A stretch of DNA of 64,000 nucleotides from Deltaproteobacteria bacterium Ga0077539 (GTDB lineage: Bacteria > Myxococcota_A > Polyangia > Polyangiales > Ga0077539): assembly GCA_001465015.1 (NCBI GenBank), contig LNEO01000200.1, positions 1 through 64,000 of the forward strand, read 5' to 3'. How positions within the stretch are numbered: the stretch's first letter is position 1; each line of letters begins with the position of its first letter. The notes beneath the pieces are model-generated. The model had not been told where the DNA came from and did no database searches. It saw only the letters and a program-made list of their open reading frames with translations. Shown one piece after another: positions 42,892-52,169 of this stretch. The translations under genes were made by a program, and so were the position numbers.

Positions 42892-43908
42892 ATGGCCGCG
42901 ACCAAATCGATCGAAGTGAAGGTCGGGATGTTGATCCTGGTGGGCGTCTCGCTGCTCGCCGCGCTCATCCTCGTGATGGGCGGGATCACGTTTCAAAAGC
43001 GCTTCCCGCTCTACGTCGACTTCGAAAACCCTGGCGGGATCCAGCCGGGAGCGCCCGTGAAGATGGCTGGCGTCCGCGTCGGCACCATCGAAGCGCTCGA
43101 GTTTCGCGCGTCGCCTCCGGATCCTCTCACCGGCCGTCGGACGCTGGTGCGCGCGAAGATCCTCGTCGAAGAGCGGTATCACCGCGAGATCCACCGCAAC
43201 GCGGAGTTCTACGTCACCACGCAGGGCGTGCTCGGCGAGCAGTTTCTCGCGATCGATCCGGGCACCGGCAGCGATCAAATCGCGGCCGGCACGATCGCCG
43301 TCGGGATGGGGCCGCCTCGCATCGACCTGTTCGTCGCGCGCGCCTATACGCTGCTCGACGAGGCGGTCGCGGGCGTCGCTTCGAACCGCGACCAAATCCG
43401 CGGGATCGTCCACAACCTCGCCGGAACGCTTCAGCACACCAACGATCTTCTGGCGCGCAACGGCTCGCGGATCGATCGGCTCATCGAAGACACAGACCAG
43501 CTGATCCGTGACGGCGACGGGCTCGTCAACGCGGCGCGCGCTCGGTACGTCGACGGCGCAGAAGTGCGCAGGATCATGGCGCGGGCCGAGAGCGTGCTGG
43601 CGACGATCGACCGAGAGGTCCCGCCGCTGTCACGGGACGCGCGGGCGCTGATGGCCAACGCCAACCGCATCGCCAGCGGGATGGGGGACGCGCAGATTCA
43701 AGACGTTCAAGCGGCCTTGCGCGACGTGCGGTCGATCGCGCGAAGGGCAGACTCGATCGCGGGCGACGCCCAACGCGTGAGCCAGAACATCCGTCAGGGC
43801 CGCGGGACTGTGGGCGCGCTGCTCATGGACGAAGAGGTCTACGACGACCTGCAAGAGCTCGTGCGCGACCTCAAGCACAACCCGTGGAAGTTCTTCTGGC
43901 GCGAGTAG
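42892..43908 (+). CDS. MlaD-like MCE-domain protein
   Basis: A 338-residue protein with one N-terminal membrane helix (VGMLILVGVSLLAALILVMGG), an MCE domain at about residues 38-125 (VDFENPGGIQPGAPVKMAGVRVG, cited here as NPGGIQPGAPVKMAGVRVG, and TTQGVLGEQFLAIDPG), and a long helical C-terminus that probably forms a tube or coiled coil. MCE proteins form hexameric rings that carry lipids between membranes. This is the only MCE protein in the window and would be the natural partner of the three permeases. The ATPase gene is directly upstream. Confidence 0.9.
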   Translation: MAATKSIEVKVGMLILVGVSLLAALILVMGGITFQKRFPLYVDFENPGGIQPGAPVKMAGVRVGTIEALEFRASPPDPLTGRRTLVRAKILVEERYHREIHRNAEFYVTTQGVLGEQFLAIDPGTGSDQIAAGTIAVGMGPPRIDLFVARAYTLLDEAVAGVASNRDQIRGIVHNLAGTLQHTNDLLARNGSRIDRLIEDTDQLIRDGDGLVNAARARYVDGAEVRRIMARAESVLATIDREVPPLSRDARALMANANRIASGMGDAQIQDVQAALRDVRSIARRADSIAGDAQRVSQNIRQGRGTVGALLMDEEVYDDLQELVRDLKHNPWKFFWRE

Positions 43909-43998
43909 CCCGCGCCGCGCGAAGAGCGCTGGCTCCGGCTCCGCGCCTCTCGTCGCGGCCCAGCTCAGCGCCCTTGCCCTCCAAATTGCTCGGGCCCC

Positions 43999-44187
43999 TT
44001 ACTCGGCGTCGGCTTCGACGTTCTTGGTGTCGCGCGTGACCAACTCGAGCAGCTCGCTCGCGAACGCGACCATCTCGCCGCGGTCGTAACCGCCGCGCTT
44101 GAGCTCTTTGAAGACAGACTTCGCCAGCACCTGGAGCGCGCGTCGCGCGTCGTTGGGGTGCTCGATCGAACCGTCAGTGTGAGACAT
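43999..44187 (-). CDS. 62-residue soluble protein
   Basis: A short gene with GGAGG nine bases before the ATG at 44187. The product is charged and helical (RRALQVLAKSVFKELKR, GEMVAFASELLELVTR) with an acidic tail, no membrane helix. No family recognised. A -24/-12-like promoter lies 75 bases upstream on the same strand, and tRNA-Leu diverges from the same gap. Confidence 0.65.
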   Translation of the reverse strand: MSHTDGSIEHPNDARRALQVLAKSVFKELKRGGYDRGEMVAFASELLELVTRDTKNVEADAE

Positions 44188-44257
44188 CGTTTGCTTCCTC
44201 CAGCGTCGTGGGCGGTGCGCCTGTGAAAGCGCGTCACGGACGCATACTCGACCAACT

Positions 44258-44271
44258 ACCCAGCACTGGGT
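44258..44271. promoter_or_regulatory. Palindrome ACCCAG-CA-CTGGGT
   Basis: A perfect six-base inverted repeat with a two-base centre that overlaps the -12 part of the sigma-54-like element. It could be an operator. Confidence 0.35.
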
Positions 44272-44277
44272 GTGCCA
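44262..44277 (-). promoter_or_regulatory. Sigma-54-like (-24/-12) element
   Basis: On the minus strand TGGCACACCCAGTGCT has the full TGGCAC box and TGC at the right distance, differing from consensus at the first T of TTGC. It would drive the 62-residue gene from about 75 bases upstream. Confidence 0.5.
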
Positions 44278-44447
44278 ACGATCGCGAGGCGCGGATTGGC
44301 TGCAATTCGAGCGATCTTCGAAATCCGTCGACGCCTGGTGCGTAGCGAGGTTCTCAGGAGGCTCCTGGAGCGTCGCGCGGTGCGCACGGACCTTCGCGTC
44401 CGCGCGCGTCACACGGCGCCGGTTGTGTGTGAGGGCGAAGATGCTCC

Positions 44448-44476
44448 TTGACGATGCGCGTCGATCGACATACAAG
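44448..44476 (+). promoter_or_regulatory. Sigma-70-type promoter for tRNA-Leu
   Basis: TTGACG, a 17-base spacer and TACAAG lie just upstream of tRNA-Leu, giving a leader of about seven bases. The same architecture precedes tRNA-Cys. Confidence 0.78.
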
Positions 44477-44489
44477 CCCGCCTCCCGTC

Positions 44490-44573
44490 GCGAGCGTGGC
44501 GGAATTGGCAGACGCACTGGATTCAGGTTCCAGCGGGGTAACACCCGTGAAGGTTCAAGTCCTTTCGCTCGCA
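44490..44573 (+). tRNA. tRNA-Leu (CAG)
   Basis: Acceptor stem GCGAGCG pairs with CGCTCGC, discriminator A. The anticodon stem CTGGA/TCCAG closes TTCAGGT with anticodon CAG. The long variable arm (CGGGGTAACACCCG) is typical of tRNA-Leu, and the T-loop reads GTTCAAGTC. The encoded 3' end is CTA, so CCA must be added or repaired. Confidence 0.96.
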
Positions 44574-44580
44574 CTAACGT

Positions 44581-44592
44581 TTGATTGTGTGT
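44581..44592 (-). repeat. Copy of the 12-mer ACACACAATCAA
   Basis: The complement TTGATTGTGTGT lies seven bases after tRNA-Leu. Three other exact copies occur at 1437-1448, 23751-23762 and 51156-51167. Confidence 0.7.
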
Positions 44593-44620
44593 GTTGTTGT
44601 CCGGGGGGAGTTGTGGTGGA

Positions 44621-44652
44621 GCATCCGTGAGTCCAATCGGACTCACGGATGC
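44621..44652 (+). terminator. Terminator hairpin after tRNA-Leu
   Basis: GCATCCGTGAGTCC, a four-base loop and its exact complement form a 14-pair stem 47 bases after the tRNA, followed by a short CTATTTG stretch. It is the strongest stem-loop noticed in the window. Confidence 0.75.
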
Positions 44653-44731
44653 CGCTATTTGTCCCCCCTCACCTCGCGCCCCCCTGTGACCGGCGCGGTC
44701 GACGCGCGACGCAGCCGCTCCAGAGTGCGGC

Positions 44732-45247
44732 TCAGTGCTTCATCGAAGGCGTGACACACGAGCCCTCGCCGTCACACTCGAGGCCCGCTCCGCACGGGTG
44801 CGTCGCGTTGCAGTCGCGGAAGCAAGCGCCGCCGGCGCTCAAGCTGAAGCAGCGGAAGCCCATCGGACAGCCGCCGGTGCTCACGTAGGTCGAGCCAGGC
44901 ATGCAGGTCGGGATGCAGATTCCTGTCATTCCCATGTCCGCGTCGCACACGGCGTTGGCCATGCAGGAGCCCATCGGGTTCGCCATGCCGCCGCCCATGC
45001 ACGCGCCGCCAGCGGCGTTCATCGCTGGGGTTCCCATCGCGAAGCCGCCGTTGCAGCCGACAGTGGAGGAGGCGTTCATGTCGGACGCCGAGCAACGGTC
45101 GCTCGAAGTGCCAGTGTCCGGTCGCGACGCATCATTGCCGCCCCCAGAGCGAGCGTCGACGCCACTGTCCGTCATGGGCGCGGGCATTCCGCACGCAACG
45201 AGGACCAACGAGAGAGCCAGGGGGGCGACAGAGCGAAGCGAGAGCAT
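44732..45247 (-). CDS. Cys-rich exported lipoprotein
   Basis: A 171-residue lipoprotein: LSLVLVAC is the lipobox. After a Gly/Asp/Thr linker the protein is rich in Cys, Gly and Met (GGACMGGGMANPMGSCMANAVC, cited in part as ACMGGGMANPMGSC), ending with CGAGLECDGEGSC, similar to Cys-rich 'DKK-like' modules seen in the large surface protein at 18442. TAGGAGAA precedes the ATG at 45247. Two inverted repeats lie directly upstream. Function unknown. Confidence 0.72.
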   Translation of the reverse strand: MLSLRSVAPLALSLVLVACGMPAPMTDSGVDARSGGGNDASRPDTGTSSDRCSASDMNASSTVGCNGGFAMGTPAMNAAGGACMGGGMANPMGSCMANAVCDADMGMTGICIPTCMPGSTYVSTGGCPMGFRCFSLSAGGACFRDCNATHPCGAGLECDGEGSCVTPSMKH

Positions 45248-45592
45248 GTCGAGCGATTCTCCTACCGTGAAATGATCTGCAAATTCGCGGGCAGATCGAA
45301 GCACTCCTTCGATCTCGCGGCCGCGGCGAACGGCGGAAGTTACTCGCCTCTCCGCCGATCTCCAGTGTTTTTTCTGGGATTCGTCGATTTCGCGCCGCGT
45401 CCCGCCAGGCGTCGCGCGAGCCGGGGCCGAGCGCCTGGCGGTGTTGCGCTGCGTCATCCGCTCGAACCACGGCGCCGTGCGCGCGCCTCACCGATCCGTT
45501 GATTGTCGAATCGACGTAGCCGCCCTGGCCCCCGAAGCCCCATCGATCGCGGACACGAGGGCGCGTTCGCCTCTCGGGAGGAGCTCAGAATC
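45248..45592. other. Divergent intergenic region with stacked inverted repeats
   Basis: 345 bases between a lipoprotein gene and the citrate synthase gene. The lipoprotein side carries inverted repeats at 45274-45315. The citrate synthase side has GGGAGGAG before the ATG but no clear promoter. Confidence 0.45.
45274..45315. promoter_or_regulatory. Two overlapping inverted repeats upstream of a lipoprotein gene
   Basis: GATCTGC-N10-GCAGATC (45274-45297) overlaps AGATCGAAG-N5-CTTCGATCT (45293-45315); both are perfect. They start 26 bases before the lipoprotein ATG on the minus strand, a fitting place for an operator or a switch between two structures. Confidence 0.5.
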
Positions 45593-46750
45593 ATGAATAC
45601 ACGCACATCTTTGTCGGTCAGCGGCCTGGACGACGTCTGCTTCGCGGACACGAGGCTCAGCGACGTCGACGGCGAGAAGGGACGGCTCGTGATCGCCGGA
45701 CGGGACGTCGAGTCACCCGGCGATCGGACCTCCTTCGAGTCCTTCGCGACCGCCCTGTGGAACGCCGGATCGCCTCTTTCCCCCGCGAGGCTCGCGGACG
45801 TCTCGGCGCAGATCGCCGCGGGGCGCATGGCAGCGTTCGAGCAGCTCGAGACCATGGCCTCGGCCCTCGCGCTGACCAACGGGATGGCCGCGGTCCGAAG
45901 CGCGCTCTCGATGCTGGACGAGACCTTCGAAGACCCCGCGCGAATCACCGGCGCGGCGGCGGTGTTCGCCGCAGCGTGGGCGAGACGTCGCGCTGGGCTA
46001 CCAGCGGTCGCGCCCGATCCGACCCTCGGACACAGCGCCGACCTCTTGCGCATGCTCCGGGGCGCGCCCGCGACGGTGGCCGAAGCGGAAGGGCTCGACG
46101 CATATCTCCGAACCGTGAGCGACCACGGGATGAACGCATCGACCTTCACCGCGCGCGTCGTCGCGTCCACAGCGGCAGACCTTCGATGCGCGGTCGCGGC
46201 GGCGATGGGCGCGCTCGAGGGGCCGCTCCACGGCGGGGCGCCGGGCCCAGTGCTCGACATGCTCGACGCCATCCGCAGCGAAGACCGCGCGGCCACGTGG
46301 CTCGAAGCCGAGCTCGCGGCGGGACGCAGGATCATGGGAATGGGTCACCGAATCTATCGCGTCAGGGATCCGCGGGCGGCGGTCTTCGAGCGCGCGATCG
46401 AGGCGCTCGCCAACGCTGGTCATCGCACCGAGCGGCTCGCGCTCGCGAGGGCCGTCGAGCGCGCGGCCGAAGGCGTTCTTCGCGCGAGGCATCCCAGCCG
46501 ACCGCTGCACGCCAACGTCGAGTTCTACACAGCGGTCCTCCTCGACACGCTCGGCGTCGATCGCGGAGCGTTCACAGTGCTCTTCGCGACGGGACGGATC
46601 GCGGGGTGGTGTGCGCATGTCCACGAGCAACGAGCCCATGGACGCCTGGTCCGGCCCGCATCCCGCTACGTCGGCGACCGCGCGCCGAGCAACGAGAACG
46701 GCGACCGCGCGCCGAGCAACGAGAACGGCGACCGCGCGCCGAGCGCGTAG
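45593..46750 (+). CDS. Citrate synthase-family protein with repeated C-terminal tail
   Basis: A 385-residue citrate/2-methylcitrate synthase-type protein. EGPLHGGAPG holds the first catalytic His, GMGHRIYRVRDPRA the second. The third residue, normally Asp in NVDFY, is Glu (HANVEFYTAVLLD), as I recall from some actinobacterial 'citrate synthase 2' proteins. The N-terminal domain is short. After the fold ends (WCAHVHEQ) comes a tail of tandem GDRAPSNEN units encoded by 27-bp repeats. GGGAGGAG precedes the ATG at 45593. True substrate cannot be told from sequence. Confidence 0.86.
   Translation: MNTRTSLSVSGLDDVCFADTRLSDVDGEKGRLVIAGRDVESPGDRTSFESFATALWNAGSPLSPARLADVSAQIAAGRMAAFEQLETMASALALTNGMAAVRSALSMLDETFEDPARITGAAAVFAAAWARRRAGLPAVAPDPTLGHSADLLRMLRGAPATVAEAEGLDAYLRTVSDHGMNASTFTARVVASTAADLRCAVAAAMGALEGPLHGGAPGPVLDMLDAIRSEDRAATWLEAELAAGRRIMGMGHRIYRVRDPRAAVFERAIEALANAGHRTERLALARAVERAAEGVLRARHPSRPLHANVEFYTAVLLDTLGVDRGAFTVLFATGRIAGWCAHVHEQRAHGRLVRPASRYVGDRAPSNENGDRAPSNENGDRAPSA
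46673..46744 (+). repeat. 27-bp tandem repeat in the citrate synthase tail
   Basis: Two full identical units and a partial third, encoding GDRAPSNEN. Length fits whole codons, so copy changes would keep the frame. Confidence 0.9.
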
Positions 46751-46771
46751 AACAGCGCGCTACCTTTGCGG

Positions 46772-46777
46772 TACGCT
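46772..46777 (+). promoter_or_regulatory. Candidate -10 element TACGCT
   Basis: GCGGTACGCT ends 12 bases before the ATG at 46790, predicting an almost leaderless transcript for the repeat lipoprotein. Confidence 0.3.
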
Positions 46778-46789
46778 CGGCGCTCGAAC

Positions 46790-47455
46790 ATGCGCCGATC
46801 CTTCGCTTGTGTCCTGTGCCTCGCGGCGATCACCTCTTGCGCTCCCGCCTCGATGACCGAAGTGGACGCCGCGCCCGCGGACGCGCGACCGCGCCCAGAC
46901 GCGATCGAACCGGTGTTCGACGCGCCTTCGTTCGACGCGACCGCGACGCCCGACTCGGGGGCGCCGGTCTCCTGCGCAGACTGGTGCTCGCTGAGGCTCG
47001 CCGAATGCGGCGACCCCCCTGAGCTCGCGAGGGAGCTCTGCAACGCGCGTTGCATGATGGCGTCGATGCCCAACGCCGCGATCAACTGCTTGCGATCAAT
47101 GGGCTGCGTCGAGATTCGCGCGGCGGTCTCGCGCAACACCGAGATTTGCGGGCTCGAGCCGGCAGGCGACTCGGGCGTCCGGATCGACACCGGCGTCGAC
47201 GTACGGACAGACACCGGCGTCGATGTGCGGACGGACACCGGTGTCGACGTGCGGACAGACGCAGCGGTGGACGCTGCGGTGGATGCTCGTACGGACACGG
47301 GTGTCGATGCCCGCGCAGATACCGGCGTCGACGCGCGCACCGACACAGGCGTCGTCGTCGATGCGCGGACGGACACGGGCGTCGATGCGCGAACGGACAC
47401 CGGCGTCGACGCGAGGACAGACACCGGTATCGATGTCCGAGCAGGCGGCGGTTGA
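46790..47455 (+). CDS. Lipoprotein with tandem Asp/Thr repeat tail
   Basis: A 221-residue lipoprotein: LAAITSC is the lipobox. A short Cys-containing domain (ADWCSLRLAECGD, LCNARCMMA, INCLRSMGC) of about 60 residues is followed by about ten imperfect DTGVDARTDTGVDVRT-type units to the C-terminus. The tail is probably an extended linker or calcium/surface spacer. The last 23 bases overlap the proposed ATG of the ABC ATPase. Myxobacterial lipoproteins often carry such D-T-G-V linkers near the N-terminus; here it is at the end. Confidence 0.75.
   Translation: MRRSFACVLCLAAITSCAPASMTEVDAAPADARPRPDAIEPVFDAPSFDATATPDSGAPVSCADWCSLRLAECGDPPELARELCNARCMMASMPNAAINCLRSMGCVEIRAAVSRNTEICGLEPAGDSGVRIDTGVDVRTDTGVDVRTDTGVDVRTDAAVDAAVDARTDTGVDARADTGVDARTDTGVVVDARTDTGVDARTDTGVDARTDTGIDVRAGGG
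47186..47441 (+). repeat. 24-bp-type tandem repeats in lipoprotein tail
   Basis: Imperfect units of 24 bases with shorter variants, encoding DTGVD(A/V)RT. Because of this pattern the opposite strand is also open. Confidence 0.88.
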
Positions 47456-48428
47456 TCGCGTGGGTGAAGCGACGGAGCCGATCGACGTTCGTGCGGTGGT
47501 CAAGCGCTTCGGCGCGCTCGCCAGGCCCGCGCTCGACGGGGCGACGTTCGTGGTTCGAAGCGGTCGACGCGCCTGCCTCCTCGGCCCAAACGGCGCGGGA
47601 AAAACCACGCTCATTCGCATTTTGACCGGCGCGCTCGCGCCGACCTCCGGCGAGGCGCGCGTCTTCGGCGCGACCCCCGGCAGCGCAGCGTGGAACGTGT
47701 CGCGTCGGAGGGTCGGCGTCGTTCCTCAGTTGCCAGGGATGTATCGGGACCTGACGGCGCGCGAGTACCTCGAGCTGGTTCGCGGAGTGTACGAGCGCGG
47801 CGACGTCGACGAGGCGGCGAAGAAGCTCGGCCTCACGCGAAAACATCTGCGACGATCGATGGCCGAGCTGTCCGGCGGATGGCAACGGAGGCTCACCCTC
47901 GCCGCCGCGCTGCTGTGCGAGCCAGACCTCGTCGTGCTCGACGAGCCGACAGTGGGCCTCGACCCGGTCGCCGCGCGCGAGGTCATCGCGATGCTCCGCG
48001 AGGCGACGGCGGGCCGCACCGCGCTCTTGTGTACGCACAACCTCGCCGAAGCCGAGGCGCTCTGCGACGACGTCGTGGTCCTTCGCGACGGCAAGGTGGT
48101 GCTCGACGACTCGATCGACGAGCTTCGACGGCGAGCTCCCGCGCACGTCGCGATCGGCGTTCGCGAGGGTGCCGCCCTCGCAGCGAGCGCGCTCTCGGAG
48201 CTCGGCCTCGACGCAAAGCCCGACGGAGACCGCGCCGTCTTTCTCGCGAGCGATCCCGAGGCGAGGCTGCCGCCCATCGTCAAGGCGCTCGTCGAGCGAG
48301 GGCTCTCTGTGTTCGAGTGCATCGCGACGCCGCCCACGCTCGAAGAGCTGTTCTTGCAAGCGGTGCAGAGAGACCAGGACCGCGCTCCGAAGGCGAGCGT
48401 CGCAGAGGGCGAGGGCCAACCGTCATGA
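47433..48428 (+). CDS. ABC-2-type exporter ATPase
   Basis: A 331-residue ATPase of the CcmA/DrrA/NatA type: Walker A GPNGAGKT, Q-loop VVPQLPGMYRDLTA, signature ELSGGWQRRL, Walker B VVLDEPTVGLDP, His switch LLCTHNLAEAE. A C-terminal domain of about 90 residues follows. The ATG at 47433 overlaps the lipoprotein gene by 23 bases; the GTG at 47460, just after that gene's stop with GGCGGCGG upstream, is an alternative. The stop overlaps the permease ATG (ATGA). Confidence 0.9.
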   Translation: MSEQAAVDRVGEATEPIDVRAVVKRFGALARPALDGATFVVRSGRRACLLGPNGAGKTTLIRILTGALAPTSGEARVFGATPGSAAWNVSRRRVGVVPQLPGMYRDLTAREYLELVRGVYERGDVDEAAKKLGLTRKHLRRSMAELSGGWQRRLTLAAALLCEPDLVVLDEPTVGLDPVAAREVIAMLREATAGRTALLCTHNLAEAEALCDDVVVLRDGKVVLDDSIDELRRRAPAHVAIGVREGAALAASALSELGLDAKPDGDRAVFLASDPEARLPPIVKALVERGLSVFECIATPPTLEELFLQAVQRDQDRAPKASVAEGEGQPS

Positions 48429-49177
48429 GCGCGTTTCGAACGCTGTTGCGCAAAGAGACCGTGCAGCTCTTGCGATCGAAGAGCGCCCTGGCGACGGCGA
48501 CGCTCTTGCCTTCGCTCTTGCTCTTGTTCGCGCCGCTGTCGTTGCTCGCGACGCTCGTCGACGTAGACCAGAAGGGTTGGGTGTCGGTGCTCCCGAGCAC
48601 CTTTCAGCCGCCGCGCGGGCTCGTCGGAATGGACCGCGATTCGTCGGTGATCGCGCGGTTCATGCTCGCGTCGCTCGTCTCGATGGGCGGGCTGGTGGTC
48701 CCCGCCGTGGCCGCCTCGTACACGATGGTGTCCGAGCGCGAGTCGCGGACGCTCGAGCTGCTCGCCGCGCTGCCCGTGACCATTCGACAGGTGCTCACCG
48801 CGAAGCTCGGCGTGATCCTCGCGATGTCGACCGCGGTCACCTCCGCGATGGTCGCGCTCGACGTCGCGGTGCTCTTGCGTCTGCAGATGGCGTCGATCGG
48901 CTTCGCTCTGTCGCTGTTTCCGCTGCTCGTCTGTGCGCTCTTGTACTCGACAGCCAGCGCGCTGCTCATCTCGCTGCTCGCCAGAGACTTTCGAACGGCC
49001 AATCAAATGGGCGGAGCCCTGCTCGGGCCCACGACGGTCGTCGCCGTGTGGGTGCTCGCGTTCGGGCCGCCAGGCGTTCCGTCGGTGCTCGTGCTCGCGG
49101 CGATCTTTCTTGTCGCAGCGGCGCTCGCCCTCTATGTCGCGCTGCGCGTGGTCACGTTCGAACGACTTCTTCGCTGA
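48425..49177 (+). CDS. ABC-2-type exporter permease
   Basis: A 250-residue membrane protein with about six helices, starting FRTLLRKETVQLLRSK, a typical cytoplasmic start of ABC-2 permeases. VSERESRTLELLAALPV is the family motif that couples to the ATPase. It overlaps the ATPase gene as ATGA. Substrates of such pairs include lipids, drugs and Na+; none can be inferred. RecQ follows closely. Confidence 0.88.
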   Translation: MSAFRTLLRKETVQLLRSKSALATATLLPSLLLLFAPLSLLATLVDVDQKGWVSVLPSTFQPPRGLVGMDRDSSVIARFMLASLVSMGGLVVPAVAASYTMVSERESRTLELLAALPVTIRQVLTAKLGVILAMSTAVTSAMVALDVAVLLRLQMASIGFALSLFPLLVCALLYSTASALLISLLARDFRTANQMGGALLGPTTVVAVWVLAFGPPGVPSVLVLAAIFLVAAALALYVALRVVTFERLLR

Positions 49178-49261
49178 CAGACAATGTCACGCAACGTTCG
49201 ACCTCCGCTCGAGACAACGTCCGCCGGTGCTATGAAAGAACACTCCGGTGAAAAGAGCGTC

Positions 49262-51148
<1,887 letters not shown>

Positions 51149-51155
51149 CGTACGC

Positions 51156-51167
51156 ACACACAATCAA
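51156..51167 (+). repeat. Copy of the 12-mer ACACACAATCAA
   Basis: Located eight bases after the recQ stop. The other copies are at 1437, 23751 and, on the opposite strand, 44581. Confidence 0.7.
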
Positions 51168-51235
51168 CCAACGCACGAGAGCGTCGATCGACGAGCCGGC
51201 GCGCTGACCGATAACGCACCACGAGCGCGACGCGG

Positions 51236-51688
51236 TCACTCGTCGCGCGGGGGCGCGATTCGCAGGCACGCGGATGGCGCGGCGTCGTTGCCCGTGTCCT
51301 GCGCGACGCCCGAGTCGAAGGGAGGAGAGAGGCAGGGCATCGGCGAGCTGTCGACGCCGGTGTCCACGCCCGAGTCGAGCGGCATGGGCGAGCCCGTGTC
51401 CACGCCCGAGTCGAACGGCGGCGAGAGGCACGGCATGGGCGCTGCGTCTGCGACATCGGCGCTCGCGGTCCCGTCGCCGCGAGCGTCGTTGCCGCTGTCC
51501 GGAGCGACGACCTCGAGGCATGGCGCTGGCGGAGAGCAGGCTTCGGTCGCGGCGAGCGCGATCGAGCTCATCGCTGCGACGACGAAGCGACGCCTGCGCG
51601 CGAGGATCGCCGCGGCGTCTTGCTCGTCACGAGACTCGTCGTTGTCCTCACGCTTCGGCTCGTCGCCCGAAGAAGCATCGCTCATCAT
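51236..51688 (-). CDS. Small exported protein with repeated PMPCLSPPFDSGV
   Basis: A 150-residue protein. A charged N-terminus (about 30 residues) with RRRR is followed by VVAAMSSIALAATEAC, a lipobox-like or membrane segment placed unusually far from the start. The rest is Asp/Gly/Pro-rich with two copies of PMPCLSPPFDSGV and a third partial. It may be a lipoprotein with an extended Tat-like n-region. No family recognised. An ATG directly follows the first one (51685). Confidence 0.6.
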   Translation of the reverse strand: MMSDASSGDEPKREDNDESRDEQDAAAILARRRRFVVAAMSSIALAATEACSPPAPCLEVVAPDSGNDARGDGTASADVADAAPMPCLSPPFDSGVDTGSPMPLDSGVDTGVDSSPMPCLSPPFDSGVAQDTGNDAAPSACLRIAPPRDE

Positions 51689-51806
51689 GAGCTCATTGTA
51701 CCGTCGCGTCGGGCGCAATGGGAGGCCGCGCGAGCGAATTGAACGACGCCGGACCGACGAGGCCTGCGGGAGTCTCTGCGCCCGAAACGCTGACGTGCGC
51801 GGCGGC

Positions 51807-52169
51807 TCAGAGCTCGTGGCCGCGGGGGAGGTCTCGGACCACGAGGCGGGCGGCGCCGAACATTCCACGCAGGACCGTGAGCGCGGCGTCGGCGTCGAGC
51901 GACGGCGAGCAGGTGAACAAGTCCGCCGCGGCGAAGCGGTGTTCGGGCCATGTGTGGACGCTCAAGTGACTCTCGGCCACGAGCAACACGCCGGACGCGC
52001 CCTGGGGAGCGAAGCGATGAAACGCAGCTCCGACGATGGTGGCTCCGGCGGCGTGCGCCGCGCTTCTCAGCGCGCGTTCGACGAGCGACACATCGTCGAG
52101 CAGCGCAGGGTCACAGTCGTAGAGGTCAGCCAGGACGTGACGACCGAGCTTGGAAGTGAAATCCGTCAC
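51807..52169 (-). CDS. speD: S-adenosylmethionine decarboxylase proenzyme
   Basis: A 120-residue bacterial-type AdoMetDC. AESHLSVHTWPEHRF contains the autocleavage site between Glu66 and Ser67 that creates the pyruvoyl group; His72 and the Cys of ADLFTC (about 86) are the processing and catalytic residues. It makes decarboxylated AdoMet for spermidine synthesis. No speE or speA is nearby. The GTG start overlaps the TGA of the regulator gene upstream (GTGA), so translation of SpeD depends on that gene. Confidence 0.94.
   Translation of the reverse strand: MTDFTSKLGRHVLADLYDCDPALLDDVSLVERALRSAAHAAGATIVGAAFHRFAPQGASGVLLVAESHLSVHTWPEHRFAAADLFTCSPSLDADAALTVLRGMFGAARLVVRDLPRGHEL

Larger units (their letters stand above)
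44188..44489. other. Intergenic gap with divergent promoters
   Basis: 302 bases between a minus-strand small gene and tRNA-Leu. It holds the sigma-54-like site and overlapping palindrome at 44258-44277 for the minus strand, and the sigma-70-type promoter of tRNA-Leu at 44448-44476. The middle part is featureless. Confidence 0.5.

Noticed and set aside
46666-47424. 252-residue open frame on the minus strand with repeated STPVSVRA
   Set aside because: It is the mirror of the 24-bp repeat in the lipoprotein gene; no ribosome binding site or signal, and the plus-strand lipoprotein has a lipobox.
47433-47459. Overlap of lipoprotein and ABC ATPase taken as evidence of a fused gene
   Set aside because: The frames differ and a GTG start just after the lipoprotein stop explains the arrangement without overlap.
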